Source: Cardiocondyla obscurior
Taxonomy: Eukaryota > Arthropoda > Insecta > Hymenoptera > Formicidae
DNA length: 64,000 bases
NCBI RefSeq assembly: GCF_019399895.1
Contig: NC_091869.1
Coordinates: forward strand, 8,308,001-8,372,000
Direction: 5' to 3'
Shown here in pieces: positions 38,117-53,100 of the stretch. Below the pieces are notes generated by a model. It saw only the letters and a program-made list of their open reading frames with translations. It was not told the DNA's origin and made no database searches. Both the position numbers and the translations under genes were made by a program. How positions within the stretch are numbered: position 1 is the stretch's first letter; each line of letters starts with the position of its first letter.

Positions 38117-41100
38117 CTAATACGGCCTCCACACGTCGTTCCTTTGCTCGCTCTCTTCACCGAGCACGCCGATCTCTCGGATGCTGCTGATGGTGAGATT
38201 GCCGCCGGCGATGGTGACCTGTTCCTCGCTCAAATCACCGTGCAAATGTAGGTGGATCTGATTCTGGTTGACGGTGCTGTAGAGCTGAGGGTAGAGGACC
38301 ATTGGCGTCGGGCCTGTGATGTAGTTTTGACTCGGATTATTGTAGTAGCCTTGGTAATTCGGGTTGTAATTGTGGGATGCCACCGGCACTGGGGTCGCCG
38401 GACCGGGTGTCCAGGAACTGTAATGGTAGCCCGGACTACCTGCGCTGCCCGTGCCGCCGCTGGCGAAGATGTCGGGGTCGCTTGGCCTGGTCGGCACCAG
38501 CGGCAAGGACGTGGTCGGCGAGGTGCCGTGTCCCGGGTACATAGAAACGCAGTTCGGCGTGTAGGTATCCTGCTGAGCATCCGAGGGAAGCACTGAAAGC
38601 ACACAGGACAATTTTGATTATTACTAATTCCAAAAATAATTTCCGTTTTAGCGAGTCGTCGCTAAAAAGTAACGTCGGTTGTTTTTTTTTCGAGCTTCTA
38701 TATATAAAACGCCGATTACAATGCAGCTTCTGAAATAGATACGAGTGAAACATTTTTCAATGCGTTACGAAACTTTTTCCCGGAACGAGTTATGCGTCAG
38801 AATGTTAATGAACCGTCGTAGGTGCTTCTAATTAGCAATGTGTCAGCAAATCGCATCGTCGGATCAATAGCGTAAATCAATTCAAGTTTTTCGATTGCCT
38901 TCTGCATTAGTTAAGCGTACCGGTTGGCAATGGCACCGGCTCCGTCGTTGGGTGATGTGACAGCGATTCCCCCGGATATGAAAACGCACCGCCAGGTAGA
39001 GGAGAGTAGGAACCACTGCTGCTGACCGGAGGAGCCGGATAAGACGGTGCTGTGGATGGATAAGTCCATTCGGTAGAACCTATACCCGTATCTGCAATAA
39101 AAAAAGAATAATTTCTTTTTAAATAAATTATAAACTAACATATTAAATTAAAAAATTAAATATAAATTAATTTAAAATTAATTTCAAAAAAAGCTATTCG
39201 ATTAATTTTCAATACGAATAATATCTATTTTATATAACAGAATTTATATCTTTTAAACAGTTAACATAGTTTACCCTCGTATTTCTACTACACCTTCTTA
39301 TTTAAAATAAAATAAAAATAAAACTTGCGTAAAATTGTCGGCAGCCGAAGAACCGAGTCCGGAGAACCGTAAAACGCTCTTCTTAAAATGCGCAGCAAAT
39401 CGTATGAGTCGGTAACGGAGTTTCGAGTGAGTAACATAAGCAGATTAATTGACGTGAGTCACGAATCGAAGTAGGCGCGACGGAAACTCAAACGCTGGAA
39501 GTGAACGTTTGCCCACGTATGTAAAAGTAAGGCTCGCGCGATACGGACGAGTCGCGAGATCGGCGTTATTAAGTAAAGCAACGATTACGTAACAATCGCG
39601 CCGATAACATTGTAAATATACGATCGACTGATTTGCAACTCGCACATTGCGCTATTCTCTTTCTGTCTCTCATTTTTTTTTTTTTTTTTTTTTTTTTTAC
39701 TGCATAAGTAATTTTCTCGTTGCGTGATTTAAGTGCGACATTGTTACTTTATTTCACTGGAAAAATTATTTTATCGAGTTTTATAATGTGATGCTCGTAC
39801 TTTCACTTTGCTAAATAAGCTAGCTTCCAAGAAAAATGTCAAATAACGGTTCTTCACAGCTTTACGTCGAAAGTGTTAGTAATATTATTTTTCTCATATC
39901 CGATACTAAAAACACATCATCGTAAATACCGGGATTTTTGAAGAATCATGCGTCCTAATTAGTAACGAAGTCATTCTTAATGTAGAAAAAGACGAAAAGG
40001 GAAAAAAAAGTGATAATGCAGTGAATCATATGATTCGGAGAAGCTTTTCGGTGTCATTGTCCCATGTATGAGGCAACGAAACGTATTGCGTATAAAAGTT
40101 TGAATTTTTTTTTTTTTTTTTTTTTTAGAAACCGGTAAAATCATGAAATATTCCACAAATATTTTTACAAAAGTATTTCAAACTTTATTTTTTTTCTACT
40201 CAATGTTATATAAAATTCAACTTCATGTTTAGTTTATGTACGCTTTGTATTTTATATATTCTTTTAGTATTCTATCTTTCACAATAACAATACGTATTAT
40301 TTATTTTTATACATTCTAAAAGATTTATCGATTAAATGTAAATGCCACTTGACGTATACTGAATTTTAAAAAATCGCAAGTTTATCTGAATCTCTTTCTA
40401 TCGTCAAGAGCACCTATTATCATGACAAAAGGTTTCCATCGCGCAACTTTTAATATAACCTCCGCTAATAGCAACGTTCCCCGGCGATAATTATATCTCA
40501 CGCTGCTAAACGGTTTCTTCCCAGCTTCGTGGAAAATTAACGCGAGACTCGTTGGAATTACCTCTTTTGCGTGCGAGCCACGTGGGGAATACCTCCGCTT
40601 GCACGGGAAATATCCGCGAAATACTGTTCTCGGAAGTTGCGGGAACTTAACTTTTCCACCGTTTCTCCGTTTAGCAATAATTAATTAGAAGCGATCGTTA
40701 TCAGTCGCGTAGGCTGCCTCTCGGTCAAGTCAGGTAAATTGGAATTCCCCCGTCGCCTTTTCCCGGATTGGCACTCTACTTTTTAACCGGAGATAGAATG
40801 TTATCCTGAGGAACGCAGGGTTTACCTGCGCTAGCCACACACAGGTGGGTGATTTGTCGTGTCGACCGAGTTGCCCTGAGTTTTATCACGGGGCCGAGGT
40901 CGAGGTCGGGGCGCCGATAGACTCTCGAAACTGTCGTTACGCCTACTAAGCGGAAGGTCGAGGTCGTTTCGGAATTCTCAAAGAGGACCGCCGCGCGGGG
41001 GACGAGCGGGCCCCGGCAGGGGGATGATTACCGAAAATGGCCGTGCATTTGCCGCAATTACCGGAACAACGGTAACAAAACAAAGGCGCTGACACAACGC

Positions 41101-44100
41101 TCGCCCCGGGATCGGTGTCGGCGGGACCATCTGTTGGATAATAGTCCGTTTCTTCCGAATGATTCTCTATGAGCGGACGAGTGAGAAAAGAAAGATCACG
41201 TTCTATTCCATTCAGAACGGAGGGCCGTTTTCTTTTTTTTTTTTGCTCACCTTCTCCTTTCTTCTTTTCTGCTTAACAATGCTTTATTAGCACGATGACC
41301 ATACGTCTCCAATTTTTCAGGGGGACACTTCCAAATTTGTCGTTCCGGTTAGCGCAATTCAGCGCGAAACGCGCTTTGCCAATTTTTTAAATGAGTTTCG
41401 TTATTTATATTATATGTCTTGATACTGCGAAAGGTCTCTGACGCAAGTTTGAATTGGAAAAGCACGGTAATAGTATTCTCCAGCCGCTTGACTTCGTTAC
41501 CAATAGATAATGATCGCTGATCATGCTAATGAAACAATATTGCGTATTACGATAAAATTAATTGCGGGTTAAATTATTTATTCTATAGTATATCCGAGTG
41601 ACAAATAATTAAATGTAAATCGGTCGCGTCATTTACGTTATTGAAGCTTCGCGGCGGCCAGGGAAACCCGTTTCTTCGCGCGTAAAATCCAAAATCGCAA
41701 TAGCGGGGTGGGTTTCCCGTAGCACTTTTAATAATTTAACGTCACGCGCCGATCCCACAACTGACCGTTGTCACGCTCGTCGTTGTCGCGAATCGATTCT
41801 CAGAAGATCACCGGCATTAAGACAATCGCAGCCTCATCGGGAGAGCACACGAGACCTGGACCCGAAGGAGCTGCGAGCTGCTTACCACCACCTGCATCTT
41901 CCTCCTTCTTTCCCTCGCCCTTCCCGGCCCCTCTTTCGTTCCGCGGGTGTGAAACCACAGCGAGGTGGTTTTGGTGCTTAGTCCTCCGACCAGCCATCTA
42001 CTTAACGAACCGTCCATCGACCGCCGTCATTTCACCGTTTCTCGGTTTCCCTCCCATCCATCCGCCGCCCCCGTTCTCTTCCCCCCTCGCGTTTCGATCC
42101 CCCTTGCCCTGTGGACCATCCGGTGGTCCGATTGACCTCGTCTTCTTCGCTACCGACTCGAGATCGCCCGGTGATTCGAGCCTGGGCGACCGTGACCACC
42201 TCGATTCCGTTTCGTTGTTAGCGTAATATCACGAGCTGATAGTCGACCTTCTCTCGAGTCAACGTGTTTTTCGCGAGTTAGCCGGAATTACCGCGCGCCG
42301 CGTAATTGCACGACTCAAAACTGGGAAATACGGGAAAATAAATTTATCGGGAAAACGCGTTCGGTATTATTTTTTTTTTTCCTCGTCGGCTAGATATAGC
42401 TTTCTTGTAAGTAAAACTTCCTTGAAGTTCAAGACGGGAGGATAAGAGAGGAAAAGAAAAAGAGAGAGAGAAAAAAAAGAGGCGAGAGGAAAGAGGAGAC
42501 GCGACGTCGCGAGTTCGATGTGCCTTCTGCGAGAGTCGGTTCCACCTCGCCGATCCCGACGCGGATCCAGAGTCTCGGGCGAACCCGAGAGATCGCAGCC
42601 GTTGAGAGAAGAGCTCAAGAAACCCGTGGGGCTTCGGTTCCCACCGAGATAGATACCCGCTCGGCCGTGTGATGTAAGTCGATATCGCTGGCGTTGTCTT
42701 GATAACGAGAGCACCGTTCACGATCGATACACCGTCGATTCGTCGGCCTACGAACCGGCCAGCGAAAAGAGAAGTCTTACGCGCTCAGGAAACTCGCGCG
42801 TATCGCTTACCGCCGACGATTTCTTCTTGTACCCGAGTATCCTGCCTCGGGGATAATGTTTCCTCCCGAAGACGACGAGATCTTGTCCCGTTCGAGAGAT
42901 AAAATATTTCAAAAATCGAAACTAATCAAACCTCACGCCCGACCGTTTCGTCTCCGAAGCCCGCAAGTCTCTCTCTCACGGGTTGAAAAGGATGCGCGCA
43001 AAATTAACGCAGATTGCATCTCGACGAGCGAATCGACGCGTGTTCGTGGGAAAAAAAAAAAAAATATGGGTAGGCGCGAAAAGTATCGGTGGATCTCTTT
43101 TTTCTCGGCCTTGGAATAATTCGATTGCGTTCCTCGAGATCGGTGGATCTCCCGTGGGAGTCGGGTAACCCGAGAACTCGCCGGGGGAACCGAGATCGAC
43201 AATGCCACTGCCGCGCTCGACTTCAATGACCATCGGCAATTTTCGTTCGGTTGGTTTGCGTTCTCTCGCGCGTCTACCTCATCTTTCTCCCCCCTGGGCT
43301 CCAAGTCCATTCACCATCGGCCATTCATTCCGTCCGCGCGCATTCCTTTATCTCACGCTCCAGAACGCGCCATTCAACGCGCCTCCCCGGCCTCCGAATT
43401 TGTAAGAGGAGGAAATCTGTTTAGCGTAACGCGTCGGCCGCAGAACTTCGCCGTTTCGCACGCACGCATCGCGCGGTAATTTGTCCGCGGACAATAGGGC
43501 CGCGGGCTTAGGTGCCGAGAAAAAGGAGCTAATTGACGGATCTACCTCTTTCCATCGCCCGAGACCCTTCCTCCTTCTAGCGGCCAGGAATCATCTTCAG
43601 GTGCTCTCGTGGCCCTCTCGACATGATCCCTCTCGCACGTCCCTCTCCGCCTCTCGCACGTTCCCGCGCAATTTTCACGATGAATGAAGAGCGAGACGTG
43701 AATGGTGCGCGTCCGACGATGCGTCCGGAAATGCCGGGGCCTTAGACCACAGCGTGTTGTAATAATAACTGCTTATCGGGATTGCATAAAGATTCGATCG
43801 ACAAAAGGGCACGATTAAAGCCGGAAATAAAACGTGTTAAAATAATCCCGCGATCGTATCCTGAATTGTTCGACGATAAAGAGCATTATTGCACGCTTTT
43901 GTTAATATTTATACCGCATATTTACTGTTTATCATACCTTTGAATAATTTTCACGATAAACTGTTATAATAGCTCGCGATAAATTTTTAATAAATAACGA
44001 GTGAGCGTCGAGGGCTGAATTTTTCGCGGGGAAAACCGCCGGGCAAATCGCCGCCGCGAGATTTTGCCGACGCGGCTTTCCGGAGTTCGTTCGCAATTCT

Positions 44101-47100
44101 GCACGCTAAACGTTTTCGCGGGACCGCCTCGAAAGTGGGCGCTGAAAGGAAGCGACTTTCAATTACGCCTCTTCGGTTCTGAAAGGCCGGTTACTTATTG
44201 TGTCTTTGAAAAGCGACGGAAAGGATAATTGAGGTAACAGTGCGCCCCGTGTATGCACATGTACTCGCATTCAGCGGTCCTTTCTTCACGTAATTTTGAG
44301 ATCATTCTTTCTCCTCGAGACACCGGGATGAATCGTCCGTCGCACACGCGTTTTCTTTCTTTTTCTTTTTTTTTTTCTTTTTTTTTTGACTCGAGTTAGA
44401 AAACATCGCGGAACGTTATATATACTCTTGCTTCTTCTACGTTATAGAAAACTGTTTTACATGAAATTTTCGGTCATTTATCTCGTTTCGAAATGTTTAA
44501 ACGAATCAGGGATACGTCGCTTCTCAAGTGAGGCGAGAAGGTATATCGCGATTTCTTTTTCCGTTCCGTGATCGCGACTGTCAAACGAATCTAGAGCGCG
44601 TCGAAAGGTGACCGGCAAGAAAGCGGCCGAGATAGAAGAGCTCAGATAAATCGGAAAGACCTTTCATCCGATGACACTGCTACTTCCAGGAATGACTTCT
44701 TGCCCGACCCGGAGGCACTACAATCTTACAGCCCCGGCCGCGTCCGGATCCGTTTAAATCGGTATACTCGAATCCCTCGCGCCGGGGGATGGTGGCAGGG
44801 TCACGGTAGCCCTTTCATTAGGGACCCGGGCCGACGCGACTCGCGTAGGTGGCCTCCAGCCCTTCCCCGGGATTAGTGAGTTTTCTTTCCCATTTCCGGA
44901 ATTTTCAGGTAGACGTGGTGCACGCCCCGGTGTATCATAATTACGTCTTCACGGCAGCAAATCGTTTCAATTTTGACCAACAATTTACGTAAGCGAAACG
45001 TTAAACGCTGCACAGCGTAATTGGCAGCGCTATTAATTGTAGTAATTAAATAATGTTAATCAGCGTGCGCAGCTATCGTACGGATTTGCTTTGCGCTCGA
45101 GAGGCACGTGAAAATACCGTTTTCCTCCGATAATCCCGCGTTTCCGCCGCGAATTACTTTGCCGGAGCCGGCGCGAAAGCTGAAGGATCATTAATCAATT
45201 GATCACGCTCGAATCGTATCGTCGATTGGCTATCAATTAATCCCGCGAGAAAAAAGATGTGGCCGGAGAGGGTTCCGAGGTATTCTTGCCACTCGAGTGC
45301 GCGCCGCGATTCGGACGGGTCGTTGGCGATCGGTCCGCGATTCCGTTATTGTTTATCGGGCCTGAATTCTGTTGCGACAATGCCCGGCTGCTTCTTTGGC
45401 CGCAACCACTTTTTTTCACGCACGTACGAGTCCGTTTTCACGTTTCAGACCACACGGCAGCCTATACGAAACAACAAAAATCGCGTTTTCTTTCTTTTAT
45501 TTTTTTTTTTCTCTTTTTTTTTCCTCGCAAAGTCATTGCAGTTCCCGTTCTATTTCATTTATAAATATCTATTAAATAGCCAAGCAGAAAAATACGGACG
45601 GACGTCTGGGTGAAATTCGCCGACGCGCATTGCCGATATTAAAAAAAATAAATAAGGACAGGTGAGACCTGTAACATTGCGAGGCAAAATGGGCACGATC
45701 AAAAGGAAGCAGCCGTGCCTTCTCGAGCGTGGATCACGTAACTACCTCCTCCGCCTGCTCTTGTCTTACCTCACGTTCCTTTTCTTCTTTCGTTCTCCCT
45801 GCGCGGAGCACTCTCTTTCTCTCTACGCGCCCATTCTATTCTTCGGCCTCTCGCACTCTCGCCTCTTCTTCCGTCCGTCGACACGATCGAGCCGGTGTAC
45901 CGGCGATGCCACGAGTACAAGAATTTCGTACGGGAAAAAAAGACTGGGAGCACGGGGCTTCCTCCCGATCCTAATTCGTCTACCTCGCCTCGGTACTTCC
46001 GTTCACCACGTTTTAGCGTTCGCCCTTCCCACAAGGAGCCCTACCGTGTTTTTTTCAATTACAGGCGGGGTGCCCCGATCACCTCCAGACGCACGCGGTT
46101 CGCCGGCGGTACATCTCACGGAAACGCCGAACTTCGTAATCGGCCACTTGGCCGGATTACTCCGCCGATCTCGCAAGATCTTTCGGGCCGCGGGCTGCGT
46201 ATCGGGGTCGAGGTAACTCGACGGGGTTACGTGACGACATTGGGATCCACGGAATTTCCGGCGAAATCGCGGTAGAAAAAAAAAAAAAATGGGAAAAAAG
46301 AAAGGGAGCCGAACACCGCGCGGGAACGCGCGGAATCCGCTCGGCCGGCGTTGAGATTAAACGGCTAATTTACGTTGTAGAATTTACGGGGGAATAACGT
46401 TATACCTCGACGAAGTAGCTAATTCGAATCGCATGACTCAATCGCAGGCGTCAACTATTCGGGCAACTTAATACTTGTAATATGATTCATGAAATCAAAC
46501 TCGTTAGGCTCGGGGAGAGAGTTTCCTGTAGCGGCTTGAATAAGAGTATGCTAATTCGTTTGTGAGCATCTTCCGCGAACGGCAACGGGTTACGGGGAAC
46601 GTGGTAGAACTTCAAATCCCGCCGGCGGTGACCGGGGCCGTTATTTACGATTTGGCGAAGTGGCGCGACGTGAATCGCGAACGACGTTAAAGAGTTCCCT
46701 TGCATAAATTGAGAAAAGTGGCATTTTCAAAATGACTCACGCCAGCCGAGGGAACGGCGAACTTAGTTGTAAAATAGAAGAAGGTTCGTTCTTACTGAGA
46801 TACTTTCAAGGTTTTTGTCCGTGTGCACGAATGTTTCGGTGAAACGACGATCCCGATCGCCGTGAATCACTTTCTCGCTTCACTCGTCCGACATGATTCT
46901 TTCTACGATTCCAGCCGGCGAATCAACCTCGGATCGATTTGCCCGAGATCGCTCCTCGATCAGCTCAAATCGATTCGAATCGGTATTCTTGATTGAGGGA
47001 CGTCGCGATTTTTGGCATCGAACACCCTTGCGTAATCCGCATCGCCTTGCGATGGCCTTGGATGCATTTTTCCATTTTATTTGCGGAGACTTCAATGATT

Positions 47101-50100
47101 ATCTAAAAAATGTTTTTCGACATTGCGATTAAATTGCTATTAAATTTCGAAATAAATTTAATTATACAAGTTTTGAGAAAGATGTAAAAAAAATATCATC
47201 GTTAAATTATTTTAATAAAAAAAATCTTTTTGGTTATAATTTAAGTAATGCTATTTAAGCGTTGTTACTCACTTGTTCGGTGTGAATTTATAACGGATTT
47301 TTTGGTACTAAATACCGGAAGTTAAATCGGCAATAGAGAGCCGATGGTCAGAAAAGCGTGGGCAAAAGAAAGGCGGCCTGCAGCAATAGTCTGTCTCCAG
47401 TCGTCTGGAACTCGCGTCGATCGCGTGGGAAACCGATGGGTGCATCACGGCGAAGGGCTCGTTTTAATCAAATCTGCCCATTCTGCATGGCGACGTTTTA
47501 TCGCGCTTCAATAGTCCCACCGGTACATTTTTATATCGTGAAGGGTCTAACCTCGAAACAACTCGCACTACACTGACAGTACACAGATCAACTGAACTGT
47601 GACGCAAGCCGCGAAACGCGAGTTTCTAGATACGGATCCGAGGCATCTATTGCGGACCAATCACTGCCCCGAACTCGACAGTGACAATTAATCGATTCAA
47701 TCAATCGAATATCCAGTAATCCATATTCATTACGAATTCGCGACACATTTTTTATGTATGATTTTACGTATGATTTTAACATTTAACTAATATTTTCTAT
47801 AATATTTAGCGTATAATTTTTTTTTATAACGCCTTGAATATTATTGCAGTTTAATCGGACGAAGTCATTGAGCTTCCGAACGCAAGAAGCTCGACATGCG
47901 CAGGCGCGTCAACGCGTCGTGTGCCAGATTTTCCGGATACAGCCATCATTCTTTCTTTCCCCCTGCTGACCCCCGACCGGCAACACCTTAGAGACGTCTC
48001 CGCGAGGAAGATCCATTCAAAATTGACCGACGACGGTGCAATCCTGGGGCATAGAGCTTCTTCTACCCGTGCTGTGCTTGCGGGGAGCATGTGAGATCGT
48101 CTTTCTTCCCTCTGAGGTAAATTCATATACGCGCGAATATATATTTATGGTACTCCTCTGAATCGCGTTCGCGCGCGTAACCGCGGAACGATTGACTCGA
48201 ATCTACGTCGATCAAGCTTCAAGCGGGCTGATCGACGATTAATTTTAATGCCGCCGACAGCGTTTCTGCCGGGTCACGGAATTCTACGCATAACGCGTTA
48301 CCGCTGCGTAGCGGGCGAGCAGAGATCGGTGGCTCGGACTGCGTAAGTGTATGCGTGCTGATTACATGATTGCGACGCGCATCGCACATTATGGTCGACC
48401 GTGCAGCGAGCGCGTCTCCGTACGCGTTGTAATATAATTTTTGCAGCGTGTTCGTGCCTGATTTATCGTCAACGTGCTAACATCTTCGTTCTGTTTCAGA
48501 TCAAGAGAGGAAGCTGGTTCGACGGTTTTTTCTGAGAGTGCTGGATGATTGTGTCGCGCGATATTAATTATCCAGATGTATCACGAGTGTCCTGAGCGCC
48601 GAAGGAGAATCCGGCCCGACGTCCGATGCTCTGAGAGGAGGAGGAGGCTTCGGAGAGGCTCTTGCATCAGCGGAGCAACCCCAGGGTAAATATTACTTCC
48701 CTTTTTATACGTAATTGCCAGCGACAGTGAAAATTATTTTTAGTATATTTATCTATAGATATACATAGATATACATACATTAATATACATTAACGTACAT
48801 TAATATGCATTAGTATATATTAATATTTTTATTTTTATATTATAGAATCGTCATAGCTGCGAAACTCCGCTGCTGCGCATCGAATTGGTGAGTCGATAAA
48901 ATTTTATTTTATTCGACGTCTTCCCCTCTCTCTCTACCCCGTATTGCATCCAAGATTTATATCATTCGGGTGACAAAAAATTGAGATATCTCGGGACCGA
49001 AAGACCACCTTCACGCGTCGATCGCGCGAGACCTTTCGCCGCAGGTGGGCAAGATCGCCGGGACGAACATACTTTGCCAGTGGAGCTAATTAGGAGGCTA
49101 TCTCCAGTCGAACGCGCCCATTTACTTTATCGCCGGTGATACGGCGGGAGATACGGCGATCCTTCGACGATTCTGGCGTAAAGAGAGAAGGAAGGATCCG
49201 ACCGTGCTTCCGCCTATCTGCGGCCAAGTCCTTCGCCCGGTCGCGTACCGTCGAGAATACGTGGAAACGGAACGTCACGACTGCCCCGTTTATTATCGCG
49301 GTCTGGCTAAGCGGTCGCCACGGGTTTCCTTAAGCCGTCCGCCAAGTGTACGCCTGATTGGACGGACACGAAGGATGTTGTACCACCAGGATACGCGATA
49401 AACCGGCGGGCTGATAAAGTCCCACTCGGGTGCCGCGAAGGAGGAGACGGATTTCTGAAATTCCACTTTGCGGAAGGCGCTCGGTAAGATCTCCCGGCAG
49501 ATTCGAGGATGTACGGAATCCTCGGCGAGTACATCGGAATCCGCGGCAGAAAGCTTTTCCGGACTTTCCAAACGTAGAAATAACGTCGTTTTTCAATTTC
49601 GCAGTCGGTTATTTCTCGGCAAATATTTTGCATAAAATTTTTTAATTATACGCAGTGTAGTAAGTAATTAAAAAAAAAAAGAAAAAAAAATCGTTTGCAT
49701 TTGACCGAAGGTTTCTCTGATAAATACAACTGTGGGAAGTCGAGAAACGTTTTTTTTTTTTACAACCGTGCGGTCGAGCAACGTTTAGAAAATGTTACTA
49801 TCAAGTCATTACGCAGTTCTATTAGCATTAGGTTTTTTTTTTTTTTAAATGCAAAACAGGCGTGCGAGAGTCAGTAAATGTGCACGGTTCGCACAGGTAC
49901 ACGGCGACGTTTCTAATTGGCGGGGACGCCATTTGCAGGATGTATTGCGAGATAAATAAATGCTAGGAGACTCGACTACGGAGCCGTGGCAGTCCACGAC
50001 GGTGCCGACGGATTTACGAGTTTAATTAAGTTCTGCGGTCGCGTTTGTCATTTTGGTAGGCATCGAAGGCTCGTTGGCCAAGGTTCGAACTTCGGTTTCT

Positions 50101-53100
50101 TACGGGAGGGCAAGTTGCACGAAAGAAAAGTCAATCCCGCGTCCCTCGCGAATCTATCTACCTCGTAAAAATTTTCGACGAATCACCGCGGAACCGCTGG
50201 ATGTACGGCGAACAAAATGCATTTCGGTACGTAAAATTGTTTCGAGGAAACTTTGAGACGAGACGAATAAACGTATTAAGCGCGCCGCTTCTTAATGCGT
50301 TGCAGATCCTTTCACATCCCGCAAACGATTTAGCGCGTGTTAATAACCTCGTGATAGAGCATGATAGGGGTCGCCGTGCTCCGAGGGTGAGTCGCGATAG
50401 GAGTGTGTGTGACACTTTCCTAATTGCCTTGCAACTTCCCGCCCTTTCCCCCGTTTAAGAAAAGCAGCCCTTATTCGCCGGCTTCTCGCGGGGGTGGCAG
50501 AAACTTTCGGAACAACCGGACGCGATCCTCAGCTTCCCGCTCGTGATGTTAACTTAATTATTCCGCGCGCAAGGAGCTTTACGCTCTTTGAAAATACAAA
50601 TAACTTGCGTGCAACTTCTTACGCGCAGAAACGGTACGACAACGACGCGGGAATAAGAGTTAAATTACACCTTCGAGAGTTTTTTCTTTTTTTTTTTTTT
50701 TCAACAATTTGATAAAATTGCGACTGCGCCCGTTGAATTCACGGCAGTCGGATGTCGGTTAAAATGGGATATCGGAATTGGACTCGCCGTATAATGCGTA
50801 CACGGCCAAGACCGTTCTCAGGAACATCGAAATAACGTTTAAGTAAGAGTGCCAGCTGCGGCAAGTAGCGGCGAGGAGGCGTAATAATCTCGTACAAGCG
50901 CGCACTAGGCTTCCATTAAGGTCGCGTCGGCAGCATTCTAAGTACTAACGAGTAAAGTGCACGGGGGCCGGGAACGGGGGGGAGGGAGTCCCGGGTACCG
51001 AGATTCACGGCAGGACAATCAGTAGGTGGGAAAAAATCCGCGGAACAGCCGGAAAGGTAGCCGCCGAGGCACGTGGGAACCGCGAGATCGGGGCCCTTTT
51101 CTCGCAGAGCCCTCTCCACGAGGAGCCCTTTCCCTCGGGTCTCGTGTAACGTCGCTCTCCCGCGCGCTCGTTGTCCTTTTTGGGCATTTTCTAGATAAGT
51201 ACGAGCGTCCTGGTAAATAGGTAAAGAGCCGGGAGATGCGCGGCCCCTTTGTCTCTTTCTCGCCGGCGAGTAATACGAGAGATGATTTCCCTTCTTGCTA
51301 ACTCGCGACAAGCTGCTCCTGGATTCTTCGGGGCTCACAACGCGAATTACACGCTTCTTAACTCCGAGCGTCCCGGTAGCCGGCCGCGCGTAGAAATCGC
51401 CGATCATTTAGAGGAGAGAAAGAGAGTCTCTCGTTGAGGATTATCGATATTTTTCGTTCTCTTCGTTTCGTCGCTCTGGTCCTTCTTACATTCGATCGAT
51501 TTTTAAATCGTAAAACTTCTCGTCTATTTCTTTTATCGAGATTTTTTTTTTTTAACCGAACCCGATTCCTCGTTTGTCCCGGTCGAACGAATAATGTCCT
51601 TTTCGCAAGTCGCCACGACGCGTATTTAGGAACGTAGGCTTCATCGTTCTTCGACGATCAAACCTGTTGGAAGACACGGGCGATCTCTCTTCTCTCTTCA
51701 TATAGTTTTCTCGGCGGAAAGAGGAGCTGGGAGAAGAACGACGGCGACGTAGAACGAAGAAGAGGGGACACGGGAAACGAGAGTCCGCTCACAACCTACG
51801 CGAGTAGACGTGGGGGCAGACGGAAGGAGTCAGCGCGGAATATACAATCAGCATGATTGTTTGACACCCCATAATCAGCGTCCTTACCCCTACCAGGCCG
51901 TTGCCGGCCTCGCCGTCGGTTTCACCCCTACCCGCCCGTTTCTCCTTTTCTCCCGGGCACTCCTCTCCATTCCTTTCACGTTGATATCACCCGGGGCCCT
52001 CGCTCTTCGGCCCCCCTCGGCCCTCATCTCCTCGGGGTACCCGCGCGGGGGCCTCATTACCCCGATCATGACTCGAAATGAGACTCGGCCGGGGCGGGGA
52101 AGAAACCGACACGGTTATATTATAAGAGACAGAAATAATGCTTCTCATTTTTTCCCGCCCGAGCGACCTCCGACGCGGTGGCGTTCGCTTCTTCAGGCAG
52201 GACAATGTACGCGGCGGCGTTTCGTGCTCCGATAAACCACACGTGTAGAAAGCAGGGAAATTTGTTTGCTTTAATCGAGAAAAACTCGGCAAAAATATAT
52301 AACGCTCTTCTTGTCTCTAATTTATTTTCTAAACCACCGAGGGGGGAACGCGCGAATCTTATCAGTTTCACGTGGTTGCCGTTAGCATTTTTACTCGCAC
52401 ATCCGCGACGGAATTCCCAATGATTTCGCTTCTTCCACGGACTTTCCAGCACGTACGCGAGATTTAGAAAGCAATCGCGAGACGAAAGGAGATCGCGGGG
52501 GGGAACGAGGAGTCGGGGGAGCGAGCAGGCTCGATTTAGTAACGTCGCAAGCGAAGCGAGCAGAAGGTAAAAGGAAGAATCGCGCGAGCGAAGGGCAAAA
52601 ACAACATGGATCCAGCTCCGGATCGATCGAGGAGCGACCGATCGATCCCTGGTATTACGCAGACGTGCGCGCGAGTCGTACGTGAGTGCACGGGCATGTC
52701 GGGTGGTGCCGTAGGAGAGATCCGAGTCGAAAAGAATCGCGCTAAAGACAAAACGAAGCCTCCGCTTCCTCCCTCTCCGGTCGGGAGGAAGAAGATTACG
52801 TTTCGACGCGCGCCTTGGTAATTTCGCGCCGCGTACGAGAGCGCATCGCGGCTAGGAACCGCTCATCAGGGAGGAAAGAGCGAGGTGTCGAATGAATGAG
52901 CGGCGAGCGGAACACCCGCCGGGTCCATTCATGCGGGGATAATGGAAGTGAAATGCATCGTTGGCTAATCCGACCTGATTCGGCGGCTGAGAAGGTATTT
53001 CCAGCCTGACGAGGTCGGCGCTCGCGCTCCTTTCGTCGCGCAATGATAAGCTTTGCGCGGATAAACGAGCTAATTACGACGATCGATCCACGGAAGTGTC

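Noticed and set aside
38252..38596. 114-codon plus-strand open frame
   Set aside because: It is antisense to the last RUNX exon, which encodes the VWRPY terminus.
44297..44306. TGAGATCATT, identical to the first bases of the bantam microRNA
   Set aside because: The match stops after ten bases and no hairpin forms with the flanks.
45662..46216. 184-codon plus-strand open frame with a hydrophobic stretch
   Set aside because: The hydrophobic part comes from C/T-rich DNA (LLLSYLTFLFFFRS); overlapping frames are equally open and no family features are seen.
50082..50090. GGTTCGAAC resembling a tRNA B box
   Set aside because: No matching A box or cloverleaf arms flank it at the correct distance.
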